From Luidia sarsii (lineage: Eukaryota > Echinodermata > Asteroidea > Paxillosida > Luidiidae): a stretch of 64,000 nucleotides of DNA. The notes below the pieces were generated by a model. That model made no database searches and was not told where the DNA came from. It was given only the letters and a program-made list of their open reading frames with translations. The position numbers were made by a program, and so were the translations under genes. Location: assembly GCA_949987565.1 (NCBI GenBank), contig OX465102.1:8110512-8174511 (forward strand), written 5' to 3'. Numbering within the stretch: position 1 is the stretch's first letter; the number at the start of each line of letters is the position of its first letter. Positions 34,901 through 46,996 of this stretch are shown here, one piece after another.

Positions 34901-35685
34901 TTTTCCGCATCTGGTTCTCTTAAAAAAATAAAAAAAATATTGACATCAGCGGGATTCGAACTCGGAACCTCAATTTCTACCCCAAAACGCACGTGCATAT
35001 TTCGTGCACAAAGTGTATGGGACTTCATTATAACATTAAAAAAATCATAATAATTCTGAACAATGGTCGATTGTTTCCAAACTCAGGATTTAGAATGTCT
35101 AGCCCAATAGCTAAATGCCTAGCAAATTTCGAGACGATTGATCTTTGGCAAATATGCATTTTAAAAACACGCGTTTTGATGACGTCATGATTGCGTTATG
35201 GCATTTTGGCCCCCGAGGGTGTTTATAAACTACATCCCCAATAGATATAATCGAAAAAATGAAAAAAATCTTGCTCCGTTGGCCAAATATGCTCAATTGA
35301 ATGTTAAAATCTTAAAAGTTTATGACCTCATTAATATTCATGAGATGACGTCACGATCAAATAGGGCAATTTTTGGATATACCTTTTCCCAACTTAGATA
35401 TAGTGTAAAATTGAAACCAAACGAAATTGCATTTTTGCTTAAAATGGAGTTTGAAATTTGCCCCTTTAAAGCAGTGTCACGTGACACATGGTGACGTCAT
35501 GACAATTCTAAGACAACTGTGCACTAGCTCAACATAAGCTCTATGCATTTGCAAAGTTTGAAAAAAATCCAAGTGTGTTCAATGGCAAAAGTGCCGTGGA
35601 GAAAAACCCTGTACAAAGTCTATGGGAAAATTCCGACCAGAAAAAGAAGAAGAAGACAAAAAAAAAAAATCAGAACAAGAACAAT

Positions 35686-35713
35686 AGCTTTTCCGCTACG
35701 CGGCGGAAAAGCT
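35686..35713. repeat. Hairpin cassette
   Basis: Single cassette with arms AGCTTTTCCGC / GCGGAAAAGCT and loop TACGCG. It lies between the (GAA)n tract and ACTAGAGATTTATGTCTG. Confidence 0.9.
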
Positions 35714-37336
35714 AAAAAACTAGAGATTTATGTCTGTTGGCTAACAGAACATAACGCTTTTCCGCATCTGGTTCTCTTAAAAAAAATAAAAATATTGACA
35801 TCAGCGGGATTCGAACTCGGAACCTCAATTTCTACCCCAAAACGCACGTGCATATTTCGTGCACAAAGTGTATGGGACTTCATTATAACATTCAAAAAAT
35901 CATAATAATTCTGAACATTGGTCAATTGCTTCGAAACTCAGGATTTAGAATGTCTAGTCCAATAGCTAAATGCCTAGCAAATTTCGAGACGATTGACCTT
36001 TGGCAAATATGCGTTTTAAAAACACGCATTTTGATGACGTCACGATTGCGTCATGGCATTTTGGCCCCGGATGGTGTTTCTAAACTACATCCCCAATAGA
36101 TATAATTGAAAAAATGAAAAAAATCTTGCTCCGTTGGCCAAATATGCTCAATTGAATGTTAAAATCTTAAAAGTTTATGACCTCATTAATATTCATGAGA
36201 TGACGTCACGATCAAATGAGGGCAATTTTTGGATACACCTTTTCCCAACTTAGATATAGTGCAAACTTGGAACAAAACGAAATTGCTTTTTTGCTTTTAT
36301 TGCAGTTTGAAATTTGCCCCTTTAAAGCACTGTCACGTGACACGTGGTGACTCATGAAGTTTTAAAGACAACTGTGCACAACTTCAGCAAGGGTTCCATA
36401 CATTTGCAAAGTTTCAAAAAAATCCAAGTGTGTTCAATGGCCAAAGTGGCGCTTACTAAAACCCTGTACAAAGTCTAGGGGATTATTCCGACCAGAAAAA
36501 GAAGAAGAAAAAAAAAAACTAGAGATTTATGTCTGTTGGCTAACAGAACATAACGCTTTTCCGCATCTGCCTCTCTTAAAAAAAATTAAAAAAATATTGA
36601 CATCAGCGGGATTCGAACTCGGAACCTCAATTTCTACCCCAAAACGCACGTGCATATTTCGTGCACAAAGTGTATGGGACTTCATTATAACATTAAAAAA
36701 ATCATAATAATTCTGAACAATGGTCGATTGTTTCCAAACTCAGGATTCAGAATGTCTAGCCCAATAGCTAGATGCCTAGCAAATGTCGAGACGATTGACC
36801 TTTGGCAAATATGCGTTTTAAAAACACGCGTTTTGATGACGTCACGATTGCGTCATGGCATTTTGGCCCCGGAGGGTGTTTCTAAACTACATCCCCAATA
36901 GATATAATCGAAAAAATGAAAAAAATCTTGCTCCGTTGGCCAAATATGGTCAATTGAATGTTAAAATGTGAAAAGTTTATGACCTCATTAATATTCATGA
37001 GATGACGTCACGATCAAATGAGGGCAATTTTTGGATACACCTTTTCCCAACTTAGATATACTGCAAAATTGAAACCAAACGAAATTGCATTTTTGCTTAA
37101 AATGGAGTTTGAAATTTGCCACTTTAAAGCACTGTCACGTGACACATGATGACGTCATGACAATTTTGAGACAACTGTGCACTAGCTCTACATAGGCTCT
37201 ATGCAATTGCAAAGTTTGAAAAAAATCCAAATGTGTTCAATGGCAAAAGTGCCGTGGAGAAAAAACCTGCGCTTTGTCTATGGGAAAATTCCGACCAGAA
37301 AAAGAAGAAAAAAAAAAAAATCAGAACAAGAACAAT

Positions 37337-37413
37337 AGCTTTTCCGCTACGCGGCGGAAAAGCTAAAAATCAGAACAAGAACAATAGCTTTTCCGCTACG
37401 CGGCGGAAAAGCT
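37337..37413. repeat. Two tandem hairpin cassettes
   Basis: Hairpins at 37337-37364 and 37386-37413, period 49 bp, both with loop TACGCG and separated by AAAAATCAGAACAAGAACAAT-type linker. Confidence 0.9.
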
Positions 37414-39886
37414 AACTAGAGATTTATGTCTGTTGGCTAACAGAACATAATGCTTTTCCGCATCTGGTTCTCTTAAAAAAAAAATTAAAACAATTGATGA
37501 AAAAAAAAATTGACATCAACGGGATTCGAACCCGTAACCTCCATTCCTAACACAATACGCACGTGCATATTTTGTGCACAAAAAGTATGGGACCTCATTA
37601 TATTTTTCAAAAAATCATAATAATTCTGAACAATGATCGATTGCTTCCAAACTCAGGATTATGAATGTCTAGCACAATAGCTACCTGCATACCAAATTTC
37701 GAGACGATTGACCTTTGGCAAATATGTGTTTTAAAAACACGCATTTTGATGACGTCACGATTGCGTCATGGCATTTTGGCCCCAGAGGGTGTTTCTAGAC
37801 TACATCCCTAATAGATATAAACAAAAACAATAAAAATATCTTGCTCCGTTGGCCAAATATGCTCAATTGAATGTAAAAATCTTAAAAGTTTATGACCTCA
37901 TTAATATTCATGAGATGACGTCACGATCAAATGAGGGCAATTTTTGGATACACCTTTTCCCAACTTAGATATACTGCAAAATTGAAACCAAACGAAATTA
38001 CATTTTTGCTTAAAATGGAGTTTGAAATTTGCCACTTTAAAGCACTGTCACGTGACACGTGGTGACGTCATGACGTTTTCAAGACTACGACGCAAAATTT
38101 CAGCAAGGGTTTTATGCATATACCAAGTTTGAAAAAAATCAAAATTTGTTCAATGGCAAAAATGCCTTCCGAAAAAACCCTGTGCTTTGTCTATGAGATT
38201 TTTCCGACAAGAAAAAGAAGAAGAAGAAGAAGAAGAAGAAACTAGAGATTTATGTCTGTTGGCAAACAGAACATAATGCTTTTCCGCATCTGGTTCTCTT
38301 AAAAAAAAAAAAAAAAAATTGATGAAAAAATAATTGACATCAACGGGATTCGAACTCGGAACCTCCATTCCTAACCCAAAACGCACGTGCATATTTTGTG
38401 CACAAAGTTTATGGGACATCATTATATTTTTCAAAAAATCATATAAAATCTAAACAATGGTTGATTACTTCCAAACTCAGGATTATGAATGTCTAGCACA
38501 ATAGCTACCTGCATACCAAATTTCGAGACGATTGACCTTTGGCAAATATGTGTTTTAAAAACACGCATTTTGATGACGTCACGATTGCGTCATGGCATTT
38601 TGGCCCCAGAGGGTGTTTCTAGACTACATCCCTAATAGATATAAACAAAAACAATAAAAAAATCTTGCTCCGTTGGCCAAATATGCTCAATTGAATGTAA
38701 AAATCTTAAAAGTTTATGACCTCATTAATATTCATGAGATGACGTCACGATCAAATGAGGGCAATTTTTGGATACACCTTTTCCCAACTTAGATATACTG
38801 CAAAATTGAAACCAAACGAAATTACATTTTTGCTTAAAATGGAGTTTGAAATTTGCCACTTTAAAGCACTGTCACGTGACACGTGGTGACGTCATGACGT
38901 TTTCAAGACTACGACGCAAAATTTCAGCAAGGGTTTTATGCATATACCAAGTTTGAAAAAAATCAAAATTTGTTCAATGGCAAAAATGCCTTCCGAAAAA
39001 ACCCTGTGCTTTGTCTATGGGATTTTTCCGACAAGAAAAAGAAGAAGAAGAAGAAGAAGAAGAAACTAGAGATTTATGTCTGTTGGCAAACAGAACATAA
39101 TGCTTTTCCGCATCTGGTTCTCTTAAAAAAAAAAAAAAAAAATTGATGAAAAAATAATTGACATCAACGGGATTCGAACTCGGAACCTCCATTCCTAACC
39201 CAAAACGCACGTGCATATTTTGTGCACAAAGTTTATGGGACATCATTATATTTTTCAAAAAATCATATAAAATCTAAACAATGGTTGATTACTTCCAAAC
39301 TCAGGATTATGAATGTCTAGCACAATAGCTACCTGCACACCAAATTTCGAGACGATTGACGTTTGTTTTTTTAAAACACGCATTTTGATGACGTCACGAT
39401 TGCGTCATGGCATTTTGGCCACGGAGGGTGTTTCTAAACTACATGCCCAATAGATATAATCGAAAAAATGAAAAAATCTTGCTCCGTTGGCCAAATATGC
39501 TCAATTGAATGTTAAAATCTTAAAAGTTTATGACCTCATTAATATTCATGAGATGACGTCACGATCAAATGAGGGCAATTTTTGGATACACCTTTTCCCA
39601 ACTTAGATATAGTGCAAACTTGGAACAAAACGAAATTGCTTTTTTGGTTTTATTGCAGTTTGAAATTTGCACCTTTAAAGTGCTGTCACGTGACACGTGG
39701 TGACGTCATGAAGTTTTCAAGACCACCGTGCACTAGTTCAGCATTGGCTCTATCCATTTGCCAAGTTTGAAAAAAATTCAAGTGTATTCAATGGCCAAGG
39801 TGCGTGTCAGAAAAACCACGTGCTTTGTCTATGGGATTTTTCCGATAAGAAGAAGAAAAAAAAAAAAAAATCAGCACAAGAACAAT

Positions 39887-39967
39887 AGCTTTTCCGCTAC
39901 GCGGCGGAAAAGCTAAAAAAAAATCAGAACAAGAACAATAGCTTTTCCGCTACGCGGCGGAAAAGCT
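39887..39967. repeat. Two tandem hairpin cassettes
   Basis: Hairpins at 39887-39914 and 39940-39967, period 53 bp, loop TACGCG. The linker is longer because of an expanded A-run. Confidence 0.9.
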
Positions 39968-41634
39968 AACTAGAGATTTATGTCTGTTTGCTAACAGAAC
40001 ATAACGCTTTTCCGCATCTGGTTCTCTTAAAAAAATAAAAAAAATATTGACATCAGCGGGATTCGAACTCGGAACCTCAATTTCTACCCCAAAACGCACG
40101 TGCATATTTCGTGCACAAAGTGTATGGGACTTCATTATAACATTCAAAAAATCATAATAATTCTGAACAATGGTCGATTGTTTCCAAACTCAGGATTTAG
40201 AATGTCTAGCCCAATAGCTAAATGCCTAGCAAATTCCGAGACGATTGATCTTTGGCAAATATGCATTTTAAAAACACGCGTTTTGATGACGTCATGATTG
40301 CGTTATGGCATTTTGGCCCCCGAGGGTGTTTATAAACTACATCCCCAATAGATATAATCGAAAAAACGAAAAAAATCTTGCTCCGTTGGCTAAATATGCT
40401 CAATTGAATGTTAAAATCTTAAAAGTTTATGACCTCATTAATATTCATGAGATGACGTCACGATCAAATGAGGGCAATTTTTGGATACACCTTTTCCCAA
40501 CTTAGATATAGTGTAAAATTGAAACCAAACGAAATTGCATTTTTGCTTAAAATGGAGTTTGAAATTTGCCCCTTTAAAGCACTGTCACGTGACACATGGT
40601 GACGTCATGACAATTCTAAGACAACTGTGCAGTAGCTCAACATAAGATCTATGCATTTGCAAAGTTTGAAAAAAATCCAAGTGTGTTCAATGGCAAAAGT
40701 GCCGTGGAGAAAAACCCTGTACAAAGTCTATGGGAAAATTCCGACCAGAAAAAGAAGAAGAAGAAGACAAAAAAAAACTAGAGATTTATGTCTGTTGGCT
40801 AACAGAACATAACGCTTTTCCGTATCTGGTTCTCTTAAAAAAAAAAAAAATTGACATCAGCGGGATTCGAACCCGTAACCTCAATTTCTACCCCAAAACG
40901 CACGTGCATATATCGTGCACAAAGTGTATGGGACTTCATTATAAAATTCAAAAAATCATAATAATTCTGAACAATGGTCGATTGCTTCCAAATTCAGGAT
41001 TTGGAATGTCTAGCCCAAAAGCTACCTGCACACCAAATTTCGAGAAGATTGACATTTGGCAGATATGTTTTTTTTAAAACACGCATTTTGATGACGTCAC
41101 GATTGCGTCATGGCATTTTGGCCCCGGTGGGTGTTTCTAGACTACATCTCCAATAGATATCAACAACAAAAATTAAAAATTCTTGCTCCGTTGGCCAAAT
41201 ATGCTCAATTGAATGTTAAAATAGCAAAAGTTCATGACCTCATTAATATTCATGAGATGACGTCACGATCAAATGAGGGCAATTTTTGGATACACCTTTT
41301 CCCAACTTAGATAAGGTGCAAAATTGAAACCCAACGAAATTGCATTTTTGCTTAAAATGGAGTGTGAAATTTGCCCCTTTAAAGTGCTGTCACGTGACAC
41401 GTGATGACGTCATGATGTTTTCAAGACTACTGTGCACTAGTTCACCAATGGCTCTATGCATTTGCCAAGTTTGAAAAAAATCCAAGTGTATTCAATGGCA
41501 AAAGTGGCAGTCAGAAAATCCCTGTGCTTTGTCTATGGGATTTTTTCCGACCAGAAAAAGAAAAAGAAGAAAACTAGAGATTTATGTCTGTTGGCTAACA
41601 GAACATAACGCTTTTCCGCATCTGGCTCTCTTAA

Positions 41635-44444
41635 CCACTTCGCGCCGGGGCCACATAAACGGGGTCGTGACCGCTGTCCGGGGCATTTTGGGTTATGTAT
41701 CATTTTCAAAATTCTATAAAAATCGATACAAATCATGTACGATAACATAAATCGTGCAACCGATGCTACAATTTGTTGTCTTTCGAACAAGGCACAATCC
41801 GAGACATTGTGTGGCTTTTGAGCCCCCTTTATCCCACCAGGATTAGTGTCCTTTGTTCGCTGCCAGTGGAGCGTGTCTGGATAACGTGTGCACGTGTGTG
41901 CGTACAGTGCTTGACCGCAAAAAATGCCTGCACTCCAATGGGGCCAATCTTGAGTGTAGTCGGTCAGGGTCTGGCAGGACGATTGCGGTCGGGGCGATGG
42001 GTTGGTTTTGTAACCGATCCCGGTGGGCGAGGGCTGAGACAATGTATGGGTAGTGTCGGTATGTGTGACCATCTGTGGAATGCGGTTGACTCGCTTCGGT
42101 CAGCGGGTGTCCGTAAGCCCTCTACCGACCGCTCGCTGCTCCCTTATCGCCGGGAGACAGTGGGGTGCGGACTGACCGGGGTAGCACGCTCTTGGGAACG
42201 AGCTTGATTCTAGTAGTACAGGGGCTGATTTATATATTGTATAAATGGACTAATCTTTATATTGTATATAAATTGCTCAATATTGATCTTGTACTAAAGT
42301 GTGGAGCCCGTTCAAAACAACCTTTAGGATTGTTCAGGTGTCAGAGGTATCTTTTGTTCATATTTTATTTCACTATGGAGCGTGGTGCTCACGGAAGCAA
42401 GGATCAACGCACAAAGCTTGCCCTGGACTGAGCAATGGACGCAGTACCGGTAGCGGAAATTGCCGTAGTGTGTCCGCTCCAAGGACCGGGGGAAGTGATG
42501 GCCAACCTGCTCGACCGGTGCCGCTGGTAGCTGGCGGCGGATGCCATACTGCGGAAGGGGCTCGTCAAACAGGAGCTCCCGTGCCAGTTCTCTGCGGAAA
42601 TCAAGGAAGGGCCCTCGATGACCGAGAGCAAGAGAGACGGCGTAGCTGTTTACCAGCGTCAAGTCCATCATATAGAAAAACAGTTTCTTGTACCATTTTA
42701 TGGACTTGCGAGCTGACCGATGGTTTGCAGCTAGCTGGTCGCTCCGGTCAACGCCGCCTATCAGCCTGTAGGCGAGGACACACGCGGGCTTCACCCGCTC
42801 GTTGGCGGCGCGGTCCCTCTTACCGGATGGACGGAGTTCCGGTGTATCCATGGTGGACAACAAACGAATGTCCTTCTTGTCCTTCCAGACGAGAGCAAGG
42901 AGGGAGCCGTTCTGCCCAATGCCTGCCGACCGATAGGCAACTTCTCCTGGCTTGAGACGGACAGTCCGAAGACTCGTGGGCATGTCGCGCCTGCATGGCA
43001 TAACGGTGCCAACAACATTGAACTTGTCGGCATGCAGGCGGCGGAACAAGTCCGGACTACTAAAGGCTCGGCCGAGCGCGAGGTTGTAGCCTTTCCCCTT
43101 GACATTGCTGACGAGATCAAGGACCACAGTGGTCGACGCCGGTGTATATGCGAAACTTAGAGCAGTAGCCAGCGGCATTCCCGGTGCTTTGGCACAGCTT
43201 ATACGCCTTGATTCCGAAGCGGGCCCTCTTGCGCGGTCCGGAAACGAAGACGGCCGTAAAACTTGAAGAGGAAGTCTTCTACGGAAATGTCTCGTTCTGG
43301 CGTGTACACCTCGGCGAAACGAACCAACAGATGGTCAATGACAGGGCGCAGCTTGTACAAACGGTCAGGGCAATCTTCAGGCCTGGCAGCGTTGTCATTC
43401 AAATGTAACGCCTGAAGGATCGCCAGGAAACGGTCCCGCGGCATGGTCGATGAGAACAGGGGCGTTTTCATCAGGGGATCGGTAGACCACTACCCGTCGT
43501 GAGAGTAGGGACACTCACGATACCAGTCACTGATACACAGGGCCAGGAATGCCTGCATCTCACGGGTGGTTACGCTGGTCCACGCTCGCATGTGGTTGGA
43601 CAGCGTGGCAGGCCGCTGACTTGCAAACCGGTTGGTCTCAGTGATGAGGATGTCAAGCAGTCCATCATCGAAGAACATCTCGAAAAGTTCCCGGTAGTTG
43701 GAGTATTGGGAGAGCCGCAGATCGATTGCATCCCCTCTTCCGGAAAAGCCGTATCTGAATGGCTAGCGATCGTGTTCGTCCCAATGGAACGTTGGGTCGG
43801 CAGAAGAAGCGCTTGGCCCGGCCAGGTTGCCAGGGTTGAGGAAGGGCCAGCGCGGGCCTTCGGGCGCTGAGCTACTACCGATAGCGGCACAGTCGCAGTC
43901 GGAGTCAGAGTCAGACTGGCTCAGACCCGAGGATTCAGACGAGACATCGGCCATCGTGATACGAGGAAGAGAGCAGGAGAGACGATCGAGCAGCCTATTT
44001 ATTAGCTAAAATGCAAGGCCAATTATATTGTTCAAGTCATATGTGGCCTGAATATGAATTGGCACCATTGTATGTGGCCTGCTCATATGCTAATTCATTG
44101 AATGGCTAAACTGTCTCTATTCCTCCATCTTGTCACTCAATTGTCTTTAGAATACACCCGATCGATCGCAATACGGCTGTAAAGCAATTTAGCATGACCG
44201 CGAACCCGTTATTCTCTCAACCCTCGCTCAACCCCATTGAGCCACTGAAACCGCAAGTTTCTGTCCCCGCGAACGGGGGAGACCAAGCGCAGGGCCCGGT
44301 ACATTGAATAGAGCCAGCTGGTCCATTGTTTAGGGCTGCCGGGGCTTGTAACTGATACGCATTCTGCGGTCTCCGAGTTCGGAGGTACCGGCCAGCGGGC
44401 TCAAGTTTTTTTTCTCCGGATTCGGAGGTCCCGGCGCGAAGTGG
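41635..44444 (-). mobile_element. piggyBac-type DNA transposon with TTAA target duplication
   Basis: TTAA lies at 41631-41634 and 44445-44448. Just inside, the left end begins CCACTTCGCGCCGGGGCC and the right end, reverse-complemented, CCACTTCGCGCCGGGACC (17 of 18 identical). A transposase of piggyBac type lies between, reading right to left. The element is 2,810 bp, a normal full length. It entered the CTCTTAAAAA tract of a 0.8-kb repeat unit. Subtracting element plus one TTAA leaves 803 bp between the flanking anchors (41090 and 44707), exactly one unit. Ends are therefore intact although the transposase is broken. Confidence 0.95.
42330..43954 (-). pseudogene. piggyBac transposase, multiply broken
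   Basis: Reading right to left: an acidic Ser/Asp-rich N-terminus (MADVSSESSGLSQSDSD) starts at 43954, followed by FFDDGLLDILITETNRFA, MQAFLALCISDWY, a DISVEDFLFKFYGRLRF block, LDLVSNVKGKGYNLAL, FSSPDLFRRLHADKFNVVG, GGVDRSDQL and WYKKLFFYMMDLTLVNSYAV. In-frame TAG codons lie at 43763-43765 and 43490-43492. Frameshifts occur near 43240 and 43140, and again near the C-terminus (about 42400). At the usual second catalytic Asp (a DN followed by aromatic residues) this copy reads LGRAFSSPD, so the Asp appears replaced. A non-functional transposase inside intact ends fits a decayed copy, possibly mobilised in trans. Confidence 0.9.
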
Positions 44445-46001
44445 TTAAAAAAAAAATTAAAAAAAAAATTGACATCAGCGGGATTCGAACTCGTAACCTC
44501 AATTTCTACCCCAAAACGCACGTGCATATTTCGTGCACAAAGTGTATGGGACTTCATTATAACATTCAAAAAATCATAATAATTCTGAACAATGGTCAAT
44601 TGCTTCCAAACTCAGGATTTAGAATGTCTAGCCCAATAGCTAAATGCCCACCAAATTTCGAGACGATTGACCTTTAGCAAATATGCGTTTTAAAAACACG
44701 CATTTTGATGACGTCACGATTGCGTCATGGCATTTTGGCCCCGGAGGATGTTCATAAACTACATCCCCAATAGATATAATCGAAAAAATAAAAAAATCTT
44801 CCTCCCGTTGGCCAAATATGCTCAATTGAATGTTAAAATCTTAAAAGTTTATGAGCTCATTAATATTCATGAGATGACGTCACGATCAACTAAGGGCAAT
44901 TTTTGGATACACCTTTTCCTAACTTAGATATAGTGCAAAGTTGGAACAAAACGAAATTGGTTTTTTGCTTTTATTGCAGTTTGAAATTTGCCCCTTTAAA
45001 GCGCTGTCACGTGACACGTGGTGAAGTCATGAAGTTTTAAAGACAACTGTGCACTAGCTCAACATAGGCTCTATGCATTTGCCAAGTTTTAAAAAAATCC
45101 AAGTTTGTTCAATGGCAAAAGTGCCAGTCAGGAAATCCCCGTGCTTTGTCTATGGGATTTTTTGACACAAGAAAAAGAAGAAAAACTAGAGATTTATGTC
45201 TGTTGGCTAACAGAACATAACGCTTTTCCGCATCTGGCTCTCTTAAAAAAAAAAAAAAAAAAATTGACATCAGTGGGATTCGAACTCGTAACCTCAATTT
45301 CTACCCCAAAACGCACGTGCATATTTCGTGCACAAAGTGTATGGGACTTCATTATAACATTCAAAAAATCATAATAATTCTGAACAATGGTCGATTGCTT
45401 CGAAACTCAGGATTTAGAATGTCTAGCCCAATAGCTACATGCTTACCAAATTTCGAGACGATTGACCTTTGACAAATATGCGTTTTAAAAACACGCATTT
45501 TGATGACGTCACGATTGCGTCATGGCTTTTAACCCCGGATGGTGTTTCTAAACTACATACCCAATAGATATAATCGAAAAAATGAAAAAAATCTTGCTCC
45601 GTTGGCCAAATATGCTCAATTGAACGTTAAAATCGCAAAAGTTCATGACCTCATTAATATTCATGAGTTTACGTCACGATCAAATGAGGGCAATTTTTGG
45701 ATACACCTTTTCCCAACTTAGATATACTGCAAAATTGAAACCAAAATAAATTGTACTTTTGCTTTTATTGGAGTTTTAAATTTGCCCCTTTAAAGCGCCG
45801 TCACGTGACACGTGGTGACGTCATGAAGTTTTAAAGACAACTGTGCACTAGCTCAACATAGGCTCTATGCATTTGCCAAGTTTAAAAAAAATCCAAGTTT
45901 GTTCAATGGCAAAAGTGCCAGTCAGGAAATCCCCGTGCTTTGTCTATGGGATTTTTTGACACAAGAAAAAGAAGAAAAAAAAAAATCAGAACAATAACAA
46001 T

Positions 46002-46135
46002 AGCTTTTCCGTTTCGGAACGGAAAAGCTAAAAAAATCAGAACAAGAACAATAGCTTTTCCGTTTCGGAACGGAAAAGCTAAAAAAAAAAATCAGAACAA
46101 GAACAATAGCTTTTCCGCTACGCGGCGGAAAAGCT
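46002..46135. repeat. Three tandem hairpin cassettes, two classes
   Basis: 46002-46029 and 46053-46080 have arms AGCTTTTCCGTT / AACGGAAAAGCT with loop TCGG. 46108-46135 has arms AGCTTTTCCGC / GCGGAAAAGCT with loop TACGCG. Periods are 51 and 55 bp. Confidence 0.92.
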
Positions 46136-46968
46136 AACTAGAGATTTATGTCTGTTGGCAAACAGAACATAACGCTTTTCCGCATCTGGTTCTCTTAAAA
46201 AAAAAAAAAAAAAATTGACATCAGCGGGATTCGAACTCGTAACCTCAATTTCTACCCCAAAACGCACGTGCATATTTCGTGCACAAAGTGTATGGGACTT
46301 CATTATAACATTCAAAAAATCATAATAATTCTGAACAATGGTCGATTGTTTCCAAACTTAGGATTTAGAATGTCTAGCCCAATAGCTAAATGCCTAGCAA
46401 ATTTCGAGACGATTGACCTTTGGCAAATATGCGTTTTAAAAACACGCATTTTGATGACGTCACGATTGCGTCACGGCAATTTGGCCCCGGAGGGTGTTTA
46501 TAAACTACATCCCCAATAGATATAATCGAAAAAATGAAAAAAATCTTGCTCCGTTGGCCAAATATGCTCAATTGAATGTTAAAATCTTAAAAGTTTATGA
46601 CCTCATTAATATTCATGAGATGGCGTCACGATCAAATGAGGGCAATTTTTGGATACACCTTTTCCAAACTTAGATATACTGCAAAATTGAAACCAAACGA
46701 AATTACATTTTTGCTTAAAATGGAGTTTGAAATTTGCCACTTTAAAGCACTGTCACGTGACACGTGGTGACGTCATGACGTTTTCAAGACTACGACGCAA
46801 AATTTCAGCAAGGGTTTTTTATGCATATACCAAGTTTGAAAAAAATCAAAATTTGTTCAATGGCAAAAATGCCTTCCGAAAAAACCCTGCGCTTTGTCTA
46901 TGGGATTTTTCCGACAAGAAAAAGAAGAAGAAGAAGAAGAAGAAAAAAAAAATCAGAACAAGAACAAT

Positions 46969-46996
46969 AGCTTTTCCGCTGCGCGGCGGAAAAGCT
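46969..46996. repeat. Hairpin cassette
   Basis: Arms AGCTTTTCCGC / GCGGAAAAGCT with loop TGCGCG, following a (GAA)n tract. Confidence 0.9.

Larger units (their letters stand above)
31976..41634. repeat. 0.8-kb repeat array, left arm (11 anchored units)
   Basis: After variant blocks at 31976-32600 (CACCACATGAGGGCGCACTT), anchors lie at 32733, 33533, 34351, 35178, 36033, 36835, 37748, 38572, 39387, 40285 and 41090. Cassette-free units are 800-827 bp. Longer units (855, 913, 898) are those with one or two hairpin cassettes. In order each unit contains a minus-strand tRNA-like T-arm, GTGCACAAAGTGTATGGG, the ATGCGTTTTAAAAACACGCA stem, the anchor CRE, CATTAATATTCATGAGATGA with a second CRE, GTCACGTGAC followed by ACGTGGTGACGTCA, a (GAA)n tract, optional cassettes, and GCTTTTCCGCATCTGG before an A-run. 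The arm is interrupted at 41634 by piggyBac. Confidence 0.95.

Noticed and set aside
37233..37415. Plus-strand ORFs rich in NQNKNNSFSATRRKS
   Set aside because: These are translations of the hairpin cassette and its linker. Period and palindrome explain them without coding.
42299..42955. Plus-strand 218-residue ORF inside piggyBac
   Set aside because: It is antisense to the transposase and has no family motif; the minus frame explains the conservation.
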